From the NCBI RefSeq assembly GCF_000972845.2, contig NC_040018.1:1841632-1905631 (forward strand): a stretch of 64,000 bases of DNA, read 5' to 3'. Positions 35,989 through 49,117 of the stretch are shown here, one piece after another. The position numbers were made by a program, and so were the translations under genes. The notes beneath the pieces were generated by a model. That model did not search any database and was not told where the DNA came from. It saw only the letters and a list, made by a program, of their open reading frames with translations. The stretch comes from Larimichthys crocea (taxonomy: Eukaryota > Chordata > Actinopteri > Sciaenidae). Every line of letters begins with the position of its first letter. The first letter of the stretch is position 1.

Positions 35989-37010
35989 AAGAGTATGGAC
36001 ACTTCTGAGTGATCTCTTGGCCTTGACTGTAGAGGTTTGAGCCCTGAGGGCTTGGGGGGTGGGGGGACTATGGATGGGGTAGGGCCTATTGTGTGTCTGT
36101 GTATCGACTTGAGGTGTGTTCCCCCTTTAAATGATATGCACATTCACTCACACTAAAAAGGGAAAATCATACATGTGGCCAAAGATACTCCTTGGGGCTT
36201 TTTTGCTCCCTACGTCTCCATCTCGCTCCCTTGTCACGGTAGCCACAGGATATGAACAGTGGACAGTGGTGAACCTGCTGCTCCCCATTATATCTGGGCT
36301 TGGGTGTCGCCCGTTCCCTTATTAGGTACGAGGTTTAGGACACTAGCTGAAGCCGCTACCTGTGCGTGTGGTACCAGATTAAAAGTGGAATACTTGAAGA
36401 ATGGGTCTCATTTGTCACTGCCCTTGAGCACTGTCTTCCCACTAATGTGAACTGAACAAAGAGGAGAGGTAGGCCTTGCCTTTGTTGGTGAGATGGCTGG
36501 GGGCAGAGGAGAGGAAACTCAAAAATCATAGTGTGCGTGTTGCTTAAAGTCACAAACAGCTGAATCAAACAGCAAACGAACAAAGAAAAAGAGTGCAAAT
36601 GAATGTGAGTGTGTGTGTGTGCATTGGTTGATTGTAAAGCAGGTTTGTGTAAAGGTAGTACACATGATTGGCTTTCACATTTGGTTATCAAGAGTGGTGC
36701 CACATGCCAGAGGATGCACCTTAAGACCCATCTAAGACCTAAATCACTGTCTCTCATTTCAATATCATCTGTGCTCTTGTTTGAATTCACCTGAACCGAT
36801 CCTTAACCATATTTTTGTGTCACTCTATAGCGTTTCTGGTAGGTTAGGTTAGGCTGAAGGGAAGCTGCGTGAGTGTATACTGGTATAGGGACTCTGTAAC
36901 TCACTGGGAAATATTACATAGTACAATTGCTGCTATTGGTTTTAGACATGGGTGTTTGTCTTTGATTTTTTTCTCTAGCAGACTTAGACAACCATCGATA
37001 CGACATCTGC

Positions 37011-37011
<1 letters not shown>

Positions 37012-37055
<44 letters not shown>

Positions 37056-37057
37056 CG
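37012..37057. repeat. (TG)n(CG)n microsatellite in 3' UTR
   Basis: About 17 TG units run straight into about 5 CG units. It is strictly alternating purine-pyrimidine, a sequence class able to adopt Z-form. Confidence 0.95.
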
Positions 37058-37647
37058 AGTGAGTGTGTGTTATTTCGCAGTTTTCAGCAACCAAACGCAC
37101 TGTAAGAACTAATATGGGAAAACAATGCTTCTCCAGGACTGAAACCTCCCCTAACCTCCACTGCCTGTTTGTAGGAATTGTAATGGTGGTTCAAGAGACT
37201 TCTTTCTTTATGTAGCAATGGTATTAAAAAAAAACAAAAAAACATACATTTCTCATCTCATTCTATAAAGGAATTTTGAACAAAATGATTTGCCTTCATA
37301 ATGTTTTACTGTGTTATTTAAAGAATTTACCATATGAAACTAAAGCAACACCAATGTTTTAGCCCATGTATATGAATTCAACATTTCAGGGCACTTTTGT
37401 TAAACTTGTGTGTCCCCTAATAGAAGAACACTAGAATTTCCCTCCTACATTAATCCTATTAAAAAAAAGAAAAAAGGTATATTAAACAGACCCTAGAACA
37501 ATACATGGATGTAACACCTCTGTCATCTGCCGTGCTGGTTCTGCTGCCTGTGTTTCCTGTGCAGCTTTCCTGCGAGTGGCCAGTGTACAATCAAACACAC
37601 CATTTACCAATGTGTCCAAATGAGTCATGCTGGGAATGACAAGATCC

Positions 37648-37655
37648 TGTATATA
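37648..37655 (+). promoter_or_regulatory. Pumilio-type motif TGTATATA
   Basis: Matches the TGTANATA recognition consensus of PUM proteins and lies within the sema6d 3' UTR. By itself a single octamer has low information. Confidence 0.4.
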
Positions 37656-38570
37656 CTTAAATATTATAAATAAGGAGTATACATATTTTTAGGCAAGTGA
37701 ACCTGAATCTGTGCATTGTGTGCCTTATTCACAAAATGAACTACTACAGTATATAATATTGGCAAAGTCAATTGGTCCTCTGTATGTTATGTCATATATA
37801 AACACGTTTTATATAAGCAGGATGTGTTAGAAAATGACTACCAAATCCAAACCGAAACAGACATTCCACTTGTGAATGCTAGTTGTACAAAAGGACAGTC
37901 AAAGAAACATAAATTTGGGGGTATAAAATCAAATTTGTTGTTGAAAAGAATGGTGTTAATCCACCACATAGAGGTGCCATGCAGTGAATGTATTTTCTTG
38001 ACAGTGGGATGTAGGGTGGTTAGACCTTGTACTGTGGAGCAGTCAGCTCAACGCAGCACATCCTGCCCACAGCCAATGTATTAACACAGTGTTCACGTGA
38101 AAGCCGTCTTTTGGCATTGTCGGTGGTCACGCAGAATCTGTAATTCTCCAGGATTTGCAGTGGCAGGAATTGTTTTAATTGGCCAGTAGAGACGACTGAG
38201 GGAATCATTTCTCTTAGCAATGGGTATATTATTTGGGTGACATCTGCAATCCTATCCGAGTGTCAGTTGCCTGTTTAGCCCAAAGCCGCATTTTGTTTAC
38301 AAGTGATGATTGTATGTAAAGACTTTCTGCCTGTCATCTAGTGTTTGGGCTCTCTTTTCTACTCGACACATGCACACCGACATCACAAATATACACTCAA
38401 CATACACTGCTCAACTGCCTTGTACATTGCAATATGAACTGGGTCTTTCTGTTGCAATCTAAATTGAAGCCTTTATATTTCAGTCTGAGCTCGGTGTATG
38501 TGCAGATGAACCGGATTTTGTCATGTAGTTTTGATTTAAATACTGTGCAACATGGCGATGCAAGGCCAGC

Positions 38571-38640
38571 TGTATATATGATCTCCAGAGTATTTGAGCG
38601 TGTAGATATGTTGTAAAGTTGTACTGTGAATGTGTAAATA
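38571..38640 (+). promoter_or_regulatory. cluster of three Pumilio-type motifs
   Basis: TGTATATA (38571-38578), TGTAGATA (38601-38608) and TGTAAATA (38633-38640) all fit TGTANATA. They sit 65-140 bp before the polyadenylation signal. Clustering near the 3' end is typical of functional PUM sites, but binding is inferred. Confidence 0.5.
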
Positions 38641-38704
38641 ATAATGATGGTCTTTGTTTCATGATATTTTTTGTTGATTTTTTTAACACGGCATGTATAG
38701 TTGA

Positions 38705-38710
38705 AATAAA
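38705..38710 (+). terminator. sema6d: polyadenylation signal of sema6d
   Basis: A canonical AATAAA, followed 40-50 bp later by a G/T-rich downstream element (TTTTTGGGGGGAGTTTTTTT region, 38734-38755). The predicted cleavage site is near 38725. Confidence 0.8.
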
Positions 38711-40066
38711 ACATTACTGCACAGAAAGAGCAGATTTTTGGGGGGAGTTTTTTTTAATGTCATGGCCTGGTTAGGTTTTATATGTCTGCTCCTCTTGTGT
38801 TTCTGGTGTAAGAGAGCATGACGGAGAGAGCTGCAAACGGTTCAATCAGATACTTAGTATCTTGTGAATCCAGCCATGAGAGCCATGAGATGTGTTCAGT
38901 ACTTAAAGCATGACTTGGGTGGAGGGAATTGATGTGTCCAAGCTGAGCTCTGTGAGCTGACTATCAGAGACATTAAGAGTCTGCAGAATGATTAAGAGCT
39001 TTAGACTATTTTTAGAGCTGGGTTGTTTTGAAGTTCAGGGCTAACGCAGAGTCAACCACACCAGATAGCATGTGGGAAAGATTCCAAAGTAGTATGTTCC
39101 AGTAGACACCAAACATCTGGACTAACTACTGCTTAAGGCATAAGATCTGAAGCACCAATGAGCTGTAGAGGAATGCACACACACTAGCACATGCATACAT
39201 TTAGATGCATGAAGCATAAACATCCATTTCATGATGTTATGCACAGATAGGCCTGTGATAAGATCAGATGCTTACAACAAAGAAAAAAGGAGTGATGGTT
39301 GGATGAAGATCACTTTTATGTGTTTCCGATTTGCGGGATGGTAAATCGTTAAATTGCCGGCTGTTTATCTCTCCAAAATACATGCACATATGATCACATG
39401 TGCTTCATCTGACGGGCATTCGTGTGGAGTTAACACAAATACAAAAACATGCAGAAAAAGATATCATTAAAACAGGATTTAGTGTTAAAACATGACAACA
39501 GGAATGCAGATGTTCACAAATTCACAAAACATGGGATGTCACAGTGGCTTGGTGGTCTAAAAACACACACCACATGACAGTAACATCACCAGCTTAAATC
39601 TAGGCCGGCGACCTTTGTTGCGTGTCTTCCTTCCCCTCTCTTTTCCCCACATTTCCTGTAGGCCCCATTCACTGCTTTTCTATCAAATGAAGCAAACATG
39701 TCCAAAACAAAAATCACAAAAAAAAACTTTTGGCATCATCATTTACCATCACCATTTTGAGTCCCAACTTTCTGCAGAAGCACAAGTCAACGTCCACGGA
39801 AACGCTTGAAGTTAAACATCGAGATTGAAAGGAAAAACAGGTTTTTATCTCACTGATCCGCACATAAAGAAGGAGTGCAGGAGGGCTCTGAGAGCGCCGC
39901 TCTTGCTTTTTTCACAGGGAGGTTATGCAGCCCTTTGGCTGTTTGGCCAGGAGGCTTTGTGGCTCATCGCTGCCGTCAGAATGTTGACACAAGTGCTCCT
40001 TCATTTGCTTTCAGCAGGACCTCCTGAAAACTCACACCTCCTAGCAACCCGGCTCTGTCCTTCTCT

Positions 40067-40067
40067 T

Positions 40068-40152
<85 letters not shown>
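40067..40152. repeat. compound (CT)n(CA)n microsatellite
   Basis: About 9 CT units followed by about 34 CA units, the longest simple repeat of the window. Confidence 0.98.
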
Positions 40153-40153
<1 letters not shown>

Positions 40154-43100
40154 GGGAAACGTTCTCCCCTCTGGGTGTTCTAATGGGGGTTGGGGTGTGA
40201 TTTGGTTGGGAATGGGGAACAACAAAGAGGCGCCTCTTGCTATTCTGATGTACATCCCATCCTCTCAATTTATCAGATGGTCTCTTTGAATTAGTGGAGG
40301 CAAATCAAACACAGCTAGTGATTCTGTAGCTGTTTCATTCACTTGTCCCTCCGCCTGGCCACACTTAGTCTCATTACTAGTGCAGACTGTTTCCCAGACA
40401 AAAAGCATGCATTTGTTGTCATGTCTGTGTGTGTCTGTGCACATGTGTGCGTGTTTATTCCATTTCACAAAGAACGGAGAAAGCAGATGCTGAAAAATAA
40501 CGTGGAAGTGGAAGTGGAAACACAACAAGTTCACTCTACTAGATGCAGGAAGATGAAAGTAAATTACTAAAGTTGAAAGTATAGATTTGAATGTGCTTTG
40601 AAAGTGCAACGCTCGCACACAGACACAAACACTCCACATAACACATACAAAGTCCATTTCTCTGCTTTCTCTGCAGCATCTCTTTAGAAATTTAAGGATG
40701 GTGATTAGACTGAAAATCATCCATCTGTACTCCTTCCTGTCCTCTTTTCTTAAAAGCCCAGAGGTGAAACCCACAATTACATTTACAAGCCTCAGTCATG
40801 GAAAGGTGCTTAGAGCGTTTCTTTGTGGACTTACATGCACTATCTCTCTGATGCATTAAAATCTGACAGAATGTCCGGGTAATGCTTCATTTGAAAGAAG
40901 AATTAAATGACAGGGTAGAAGATGAAATTTCTCCAAGTTGGATTGAAAAAAAAAAAAACTTTTGACATTTTTGCAGTACAGAGTCTACAGCCGGGAAAAG
41001 CCATCAAAGTCTAATCCATGTGCCAATTACCCTTACATTGACAGTTGCTTAATGGCACATATTGCTTTGAAAAGTGACTTAAAAGGCAGGCAAGCAAAAG
41101 CAAAGAGGAGAAAGGGATTGTTGAAATACGAGGAATGGAAGTGCAGACAGGAGGGGACTAGTATTTCCTACCCCTTTATGAGTACATACAGACTTTTGGA
41201 TTGTGAATAAACTAAAAACAAAACAGCTTAATGAGGTTATAAGGCACATACAGGGACTTTTTTTTCAGTTCTCCCTAACAGAGTTTAAGCCAAGCTCTAC
41301 AATCAACGGCACTGACACCACAAACAGCAGGAGGGAGAGAACACGGCTGCATAGACTTTAATTCATTGGTACATTATATAATGGCTGCTAAGATTTCCCT
41401 GCAATGATTGTCTTGTGTGTTCCCAGATAACCTCCAGAAATGACATGACAACCTCTTTTTATGCCTGCATCTGCACTGCCACCTGTGTTTTATCATAAGG
41501 CAGAATACATATGGGAATCATTTTGCTGAGTCCACAAAGGCAATGCATTATGTTACGTAATTAAATGAAACAGAACAGCGCTATTAGTCATCAGTTCTTT
41601 TATTTTTTTTCTTTCAGTCTAAACACTTTGAGCACTATTATAATAATTAATTTTCTAGCACCGTTTTTCCTCCAGCATCAACACACCACCATGCTTGCCA
41701 GGGCTTGTTTTTTTTCTTTCAAGTAAATCACACCTGGATAACAGAATATCATCTCAGGTTTCATGTCATTGCAAGTTTAAAGTCAATTTATTAACACACA
41801 ATATTGAAGAGGCGTGTCTGTGAAATGGTCAGCAATAATGCAAAAATGTTACTTCATTCATATAAAAATGTCACACTGCTGAATACATTTTACAAGCTAG
41901 TTAGTGTCTTGTTATTGTTATCTTTGTTAAATGAAGCAAACGCATAAGTACTAAAAACTGTAATTCCTCGAGCGGCCACTTGAGACAGGCTGCAGAAGTT
42001 AGTCAATCACCATAAGCACCCATATTAAAATGCAGAAATAAACACGTTTTCAGCTTGGTTCAGGCAACAGTTTTGGTCTCTATAGTTAATTGCCCTCATC
42101 CATGACAACTGTGAGGGAGATCATTTTTTTATTAACCCAGCCTTTCAAATTATATTAAGGCTTAAAGTTATGCATAATTAACAGTGTGACAGGTAAGTGC
42201 TGTTATAGATTGCTTATTAGAGCACCCAGGCATCATTCGGCCCACCTCAGGTCCACCAATGATCCACGTCTTTGCAGATATTTAGATTAGACCGGAGGTG
42301 AAAGAAGCAATACATCCAACATGGCGGCAGCCAGCACCACATATTTTCAGTTTCAAATCAGCACTTTGGAAACCTACGGGTGACGCCATCCTATATACTG
42401 TCATTAGTTTTTGCTGTGGTGGTGCAGGCCGCAGGATTTATTAAAAAAAACAAAAAACAAGCAACCTGCAACAGAGAAGTTGAGCTAGATACAACTTTTG
42501 GAGAAACACAACCTGACCTCATGCTACAGTGGCTAATCCGGTGATCTATAATGGTACCTGGTGTATATGTCTGTGTCTGGCTCGCAGTCTATGCTGGAAA
42601 ATAATGACAAGACGTTTACTTTGGTTTGTGTCCGATGGCTTGAGACAAAGAGCGAAGCAGTGGTCAAGCGACACAGACTGTCGAGAGAGAGGGAGCGCCG
42701 GTATCAAGAAAGACAGTGAATCAGGGAATAAAAACTTTTTTGATTGTTTCAAAGCGATTATGTCCATAAAAAATTATTGGCTACAAACATTTTGTCATTC
42801 CTGGCAGCCTGCATATATTTACAGATACCACAGAATATAGTAGAGGCAGCGCTATGTGACCAAATCACAGAGTAGTTTTACGCAGTGCTAAGTCTGTAAA
42901 TTAGAGTGACGAGGTATTGAATCTAGATTTATGTCATTCAGCATTATCATGCATAGCATCACCCCTGCGATACAGGCCAGTCTGAGAGAAAGAGTCAAAC
43001 GATACAGATAGGGAACAGTGTTAAGAGCAAGAGGAGAGAGTGAGATGACTATCTGTCTAGTGTTGTTCTTTAAGATGCACAGACCCTGCTACAGCAGCTG

Positions 43101-44368
43101 CAAGTAAAGGTACTTATCTGTCAGATTTCATCTGCTCACCAGGCCGTGTGTATATGGGGGGGGAGGTTTAGTTGGACAAGTTATAGCAAGCGAGCATTTA
43201 CTCACTGAGACTGTAAACATCCGAGAGAGTCTAACTCTTGTTGCGAGGCTATCACGTGTTCAGGTTAGCAATGATCACAACAGTGTCCATCTCTGATAGT
43301 TATCTCAACTTTCTTTGCCTAAGTAGAAATGAGCAACTTTATTTCTTTCTTTGTTTTGTTTCTTTCTACTCTTTTTATCCACCCCCCTCTGACGCCTGAC
43401 TCAGGCTCTTTACAGTGTGGGTGTTCTGGTAGCTTTGTTGGTAAACCAAAGGATTATGCCAATTGCTTTATGACTTAAGCATAGCCTGCTATTATGGTGC
43501 TTTGTCATTGGGAAATCACATCTTCCCAGACACTTACACCGAGACACACCCTGACACACACACACACACACACTATCCCTGAGGGGTGTCGAGAACGTAT
43601 AAATGGCAGCTGACGGAGCCTTCATCACCTGCAAAACCCAGAGCCTGGGAAAGCCCCTGATGCACAAATATATACAAACACACATAAACAGCCCTTAGTG
43701 CCTCAGGCAAATATTGTGGCTGCATGAGCAGGATGCTGTAATAATTACAAAAACCTTACACCATGTGCAGCGATGTTTCTTTTAATGGCTGTTCAGATAG
43801 GAATTGTAAAAATCCAACATTGCTGATCAGAGTGCACCTGTGCGACGATTTACAAAACCACTAAAAAGTAACGATGACCCATGAATCAGATTATGCAGGG
43901 CAGATGTAAGTGCAGCACTCTGCCTTTGTTACCGGGCTTAATTGAACATAGCTTGGATCTGACGTTGGCTAACAACATGAAGTTAGCTCCCTCCTGCATT
44001 AGTGCCAGAGCAAATTAATTCTCCCTCCAGATCAATGGGCTTATAGTCTATACACATCAGCAGAGAGAGATTTCACAAGCAGGCTGCTGTATCAGCTGCC
44101 CAATTTTATGCTTCTATTCCACAGCCATCCCCCAACCAACCATGTTTATTATTGTGAATCAGATCGGCACACCTAGGCCGACACAGAAGCAAACAGCTTT
44201 CTCCACTTGTTTCCCCTGTTTTCATCTATACTGATACAAACATAAGCAGTCCTACACGGAGTACAGATCGATACGTAATGGGTGTCACACCGAGCAGATG
44301 AGCCCTCTCTGACTCTTCCCATCCTGATTGAACACTGTCTCTTTGTGTCGTTAAGGCGAATCTCCAGT

Positions 44369-44371
<3 letters not shown>

Positions 44372-44409
<38 letters not shown>
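44372..44409. repeat. (GA)n microsatellite
   Basis: About 19 GA units, a pure-purine tract. Confidence 0.96.
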
Positions 44410-44412
<3 letters not shown>

Positions 44413-44761
44413 AGGATTGAAGGACGGTGGCTAGAAAGAAAAAGAGGAGTGAGGACAGAAAGTGACGGAGGGGAGAAGATGGCACGGAAAGGAGGGAAGA
44501 GCTGAGTGCCAAGATGTTGCACAACAACCCCTAGTCTTTCCAGCAGGCAGAATTATCATTCAGGGCAAAAACACATCAACAACGATCCAATACCCTGGAT
44601 TCACAGGATACGGCTTAGCACCACCCCCATCCCCTACAGCACATACCCTCACATATCCTAAAATAAGCTTTCAGCCATTTTCGTTTCTCTACATATAGCT
44701 AAGAAAAATATATTTCATAGCATAACCTACTGAATAGATACTAACCCTGAATGGATAAATA

Positions 44762-45436
44762 GGGCTGGGGTGATATGCTTTTTCTCCCGATTCAATTATT
44801 TTACGGGTGCTGTTTCAATTTAAATTGCGATTCTTCGATATTGCAGATTTTTAGTTTGCTTTTTTAAAAACCAAACCATGTGAAATAACTGAATGATGTT
44901 GTCTACAGACTATATCAGGAGCCATATTTCCCCCATTGAACCATTTCAATTGCTACATTTGAAGTTACACTCTCTTTTCAAAAGCCTGGACTGGGGGGAA
45001 AAAAAAGAGCATATAAAAAAATATATACTTTTTTGAGTGTTATACTTTCCACATCTGTAACCTTTCTAACACAATGAATTAAAACTATAGACGTTCTGAT
45101 GTAAACTGCTACATTTATCGTCACACAACACAAATCGGAGCCCTTAAATTAACATACTGCATAATAAAGTTAACTTAAACTCTCTTTTCATAGCCTGGAC
45201 TGCATGTAAAACTGGCAAACAAATGTACAATATAAACAAATATTTTTCTCAAGTATTTATTTAGCTTATTTAGCTGTTCCTGCTCAGTCAGTGGATGTAC
45301 AAGTGTGTCTGCTGGCTTGCTACTGCATTTCGCCCTAAATAAACTAAAATAAAGCATTTAAATTTGGAAGAAAAAAAAAAGGATTTTTGAATTCAAATAA
45401 ATCGATTTAAAATGAGTCAAAATAAGCGCCCATGTT
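44762..45436 (+). mobile_element. non-autonomous hAT-like element, degenerate
   Basis: It starts AGGGCTGGGGTGATATG, close to the AGGGCTGGGCGATATGG start of abundant teleost hAT-type elements, followed by CGATTCAATT-rich sequence. It ends with an ATCGATTTAAAATGAG block and AGCGCCCAT, a decayed match to the reverse end. An internal duplication repeats CTCTCTTTTCA..AGCCTGGACTG at about 44970 and 45180. There is no transposase frame. The family is recognised from memory and the right end is approximate. Confidence 0.6.
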
Positions 45437-47564
45437 CGTACTAATGAAGAAACATGTCAGCCAGTGTGACCATGTGGTTAATTTATGTGTATTCAACAGC
45501 AATAATGGAATAAATCAGGCTTTGGATACACAAGTAATACCTGTTTGTAGAATCAACTCATTACTGTGTTTGTTCTTTTTGTTGACAATACAAGAATACA
45601 GCATTTCCAGATTATTCTTTTGAATGATAAATTCAAAACTATTCTCTGTAGTAGCTGTCACATACACAGATGTCTCAATTTGATTTTGGAAAAATGCTTT
45701 AGAGTAAAAGCAAAGCCTAGAACAATACACTAAGCTAACCCAAATATACACAAGCCAAACTGGAAATAATGAAATCATACAGGTAGTTGTTATTCAATGT
45801 CCAAAAAATGTGATTTCATTTTTTTCAAATTTTTCAAATTACAGACCTAAACTCAATTTTAGGGCAGGGAAACTGTATCCAGTCCAAGCTACCTGCTGTC
45901 ACCAGACTTTTTCATGTCAAATCATCATGCTTCAAGTGCTTTTAAATTCTATAAGAGGTGGAGAAATTTATCCAAAACCTTTAGTAGCCAGCAGTCGACC
46001 CTTAAATGCTGCTCTTATAATAGTGGTTAGTTTGAGTAGTAGCCTTAGCTTAGTGGCTGCGCCTCTGCATGATGTGGAAAGTAAAAAGGCTGTTGTCTGG
46101 CCTTAGCAGCACTTCAAAAAGCCCAAAGCAGCGTGAGCTACAGCACAAGTGACACGCACACATGGGGGGCCAATGGCTTGCATGTGTATGTATGTATGTA
46201 TGTGTGCGTGTGTTGCATAGGTGCACGTGTTTGCGTGTGCTTATGCATGTGTGTTTATATGTGTGTGGGTGGGTGTGCTGGATAAGGGGGAGGCCTATTA
46301 AAAAGCTGCCTGAGGAGAGGGCTTTCAGTTGGGAATCTATGGGGGGCAGAGAGGATGGCAGGGCCATTGTGTGTCAGAGTTCCATCCTGAGAGCTGGAAT
46401 TAGAGCCTTTCTCCTCTGCTCGGCTGGAAGACTCTGTACCACCACCGACTCCGTGTTTAATTAGAGCAGCTCTAGAGAAACAGCAGAAAGAAGAAGAAGA
46501 AGACAGGGAGGAACATGAGCGATGAAGATAAGACAAATGAAAATAACAATGATTGAGGGCAAAGAGAACGAAAAATTGGATTCACACCGTTTGGCTATGC
46601 TGTGCAAGTTTGATTGGAAGTGTAATGAGGTGAATGATATCAACATGATGTGAAATATGATGAAGGTTGGCCTTGCTGGTGTCATGGGAGTCTCTGTAGC
46701 GTGCCACTGATTGGAAATAGCTGCAAATGTGACAAAACTTTCACAGGGCGTGTTTGACTTTCATTTCAATTAGCTTCCACCCTTTCATCACACAAACAAC
46801 GTGCATGATATGCCTTTGTGGAGGTTATAGTCCAATCAAATTAGGTAAACAAACATTAATGGATGATAATGAATGTGAGCATTATCTCACAAATACGAGT
46901 GGCCATTAATATTGATGACTGTTTTTATCAGGACGCATTACAAAAACCACGGCAGCATCAATATTTGTCAGAGAAAATGAGTGCGAGAATGTACATTTAT
47001 CAGTGAATGGATAACTAAATGGATAGATGGAGGAGATAAACACAGGCTGATGATCTATCCATTTAGGCTTGTATGGTTCATTTATGTTAAATGGGTTCAT
47101 TGTTTCAGGAGGTAAACAATGTGTCGAGCTTTATTCCAGAACAGTTCATCCTGGTTAACAGTTAATGCCATTAAAAGGCTCCGCTGGTAAAAGAGTTTGT
47201 CGTCAAAAGAGCTGCTTGTTTGTTATAATCATGGATATCAGTGTAAATGCTGTTGTATATTTGTAGGTGTGTGTATGTTCGCCTTTAAACTCCAACCTGA
47301 AAGGCAAAGAAAAAAAAAAAGGTTATTAGCGATTATTTTCTGAGACTCTCATGTCAAAACAGCGTAAAGCAACTAAATGAAAAACAGCCCATCATGAGAC
47401 ATCACAAGATCTGCAGTACATGCAAAAACACACTCCCCCTTAGCGTGAGATGTGTGTTGACCCTGGCTATATTTGGACTTTCTATCTCCAGTGTGTCTTA
47501 ATCCTGCTGTCTGCTGTGTTCCACCTGATTAGTCTGATCATTCACTTCTGACAGGCCCATTTCT

Positions 47565-47566
<2 letters not shown>

Positions 47567-47604
<38 letters not shown>

Positions 47605-47628
47605 AGACACACACACACACACACACAC
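47567..47628. repeat. (CA)n microsatellite, interrupted
   Basis: CA runs with two GACA interruptions. It is the first of three arrays within 340 bp. Confidence 0.96.
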
Positions 47629-47666
47629 GTGAAGTCAAGCACACTCATATAAACACACATGATATG

Positions 47667-47668
<2 letters not shown>

Positions 47669-47700
<32 letters not shown>
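47669..47700. repeat. (CA)n microsatellite
   Basis: About 16 CA units, the second array of the cluster. Confidence 0.96.
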
Positions 47701-47702
<2 letters not shown>

Positions 47703-47859
47703 CGATCTGGACTCAAAGGGCAAGAAAATAAAAGCCTGAAGAGAATGACGTGTTTGGCTCAGTCACTCACAAGGAAAATGTCCCATCATGGCCTGCAGTT
47801 ACCAGTGTCACACATCACTTCACATGGCCAGTCACAAACACTGGCTCATTAAATGTGAG

Positions 47860-47862
<3 letters not shown>

Positions 47863-47906
<44 letters not shown>
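47863..47906. repeat. (CA)n microsatellite
   Basis: About 22 CA units, the third array of the cluster. Confidence 0.96.
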
Positions 47907-47908
<2 letters not shown>

Positions 47909-48258
47909 TAAAGCCAATCAACGTACACAAATCCCACTTTTTATTATTGGGAAAAAATCAATAAAAAGAAAGTTTAAAAAAAAAAAAAAACATGCATAAT
48001 GAACCCAGGTATATTCTCCTCTGGGATTTCAGTGCTGGGAGATAGAGAGGTGAGCTCAAAAAGGGATGAAACAAATTCAAATGTGAGCTAGGACTGTGGG
48101 ACAGAAGCTCGCTTTCCCATACAATGCCTGGACAATATTGTCCTTCACCTGCTGAGATCTAAAGCAGTAATCAAGAGGCGTGGAGAGCCATGGCAACTAT
48201 TTCTGCAGGGGACCTCTCTGACTTGTACTGCCTCCCTCAGGCTGCAGATAAGAGTCAC

Positions 48259-48260
<2 letters not shown>

Positions 48261-48291
<31 letters not shown>
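48261..48291. repeat. (TG)n microsatellite
   Basis: About 15 TG units, in inverted orientation to the CA cluster 350 bp away. Confidence 0.95.
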
Positions 48292-48293
<2 letters not shown>

Positions 48294-49117
48294 AGGGTGT
48301 GTGTATTCATGCATGTAGGTGAAGGAAGTGTACCCCTTCCCCCCTCCCCTCCTGTTAAGCCATCTCTCTCTGTTGCTCCCCCTCTCATTGATCCTGTATT
48401 CCATGCGGTTCCTCGTTGACCAACCTGCTGTTGGAGCTGTTGTTGTAGTCGAAGTTGATTTAGTTGCACTTGCCGTGCCTGAACTCCGAGGGACCATTCT
48501 GCTCAGTGGCTGTAAATTACATTTATTTACAAGGAGTATCAAGAGAGGGAGGAAAATGTGTGAGTGTGGGTGTTTTCCTGAATCCAGTGCCACTTTCCAA
48601 ACACTCTTCATGACAGGTATAAAAACTAATGGCATTGGTGATGGTTAATAAATAACTTAACTAATGTTTTATAGATCACTTATTAATGGAACAACGTTGG
48701 GGGTTGCCAGGTTGTGAAAACTTTGGGCCGCTGTTTATCTTCTTCCAGCACGACACTTGCTTTGTCTTGTCGGGTATCACCTTAAGCCTCATGCGTCACT
48801 ATAGACATTTTTGTCCATTTGGGCAAACTCTTTATATGGTCATCATTTTGGCTGCGTTAGTGCATAAGGCACATTTTTTTTTATAACAAAGTCTGTCTCT
48901 TGACACAATTTTGGAAATCAAATTTAAATTTTTCTAATAGATCAATAGAACACTGTGAAAAAAATGACTACCTTCTTAAGTCATAAAGATGTCCACTTCC
49001 AAAAAACTGCTATAAAAACTCTCTATATATAAAATCTCAAAGAAGCTCTGCTCAAAACTAACAAACATTCAATTAGTTTCAGGATTTTAACCCTTTGAAT
49101 GCCATCACCTGAGGGTT

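Larger units (their letters stand above)
35989..38725 (+). other. sema6d: sema6d 3' UTR
   Basis: About 2.7 kb of non-coding sequence between the stop codon and a terminal AATAAA. It contains a (TG)n(CG)n tract at 37012-37057. It also contains four Pumilio-type octamers of the TGTANATA form, three of them within the last 160 bp. The extent is inferred from the polyadenylation signal. No other gene was seen in it. Confidence 0.8.
38726..44757. other. intergenic, no gene
   Basis: No coding exon or RNA gene was recognised. It includes the (CT)n(CA)n at 40067-40152 and the (GA)n at 44372-44409. Longer frames here (for example minus strand 40265-40774) show no recognisable domain. Confidence 0.55.
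45440..49115. other. intergenic, no gene
   Basis: No gene was recognised. It has TATG/TG-rich sequence at about 46180-46270, three large CA arrays at 47567-47906 and a TG array at 48261. An AT-rich unique block at 46680-47240 may be regulatory. Confidence 0.55.

Noticed and set aside
36356..36790. 144-codon minus-strand frame
   Set aside because: Lies antisense in the sema6d 3' UTR and includes translated CA repeats.
40265..40774. 169-codon minus-strand frame
   Set aside because: Low-complexity VCVCV segment from a TG run and no domain.
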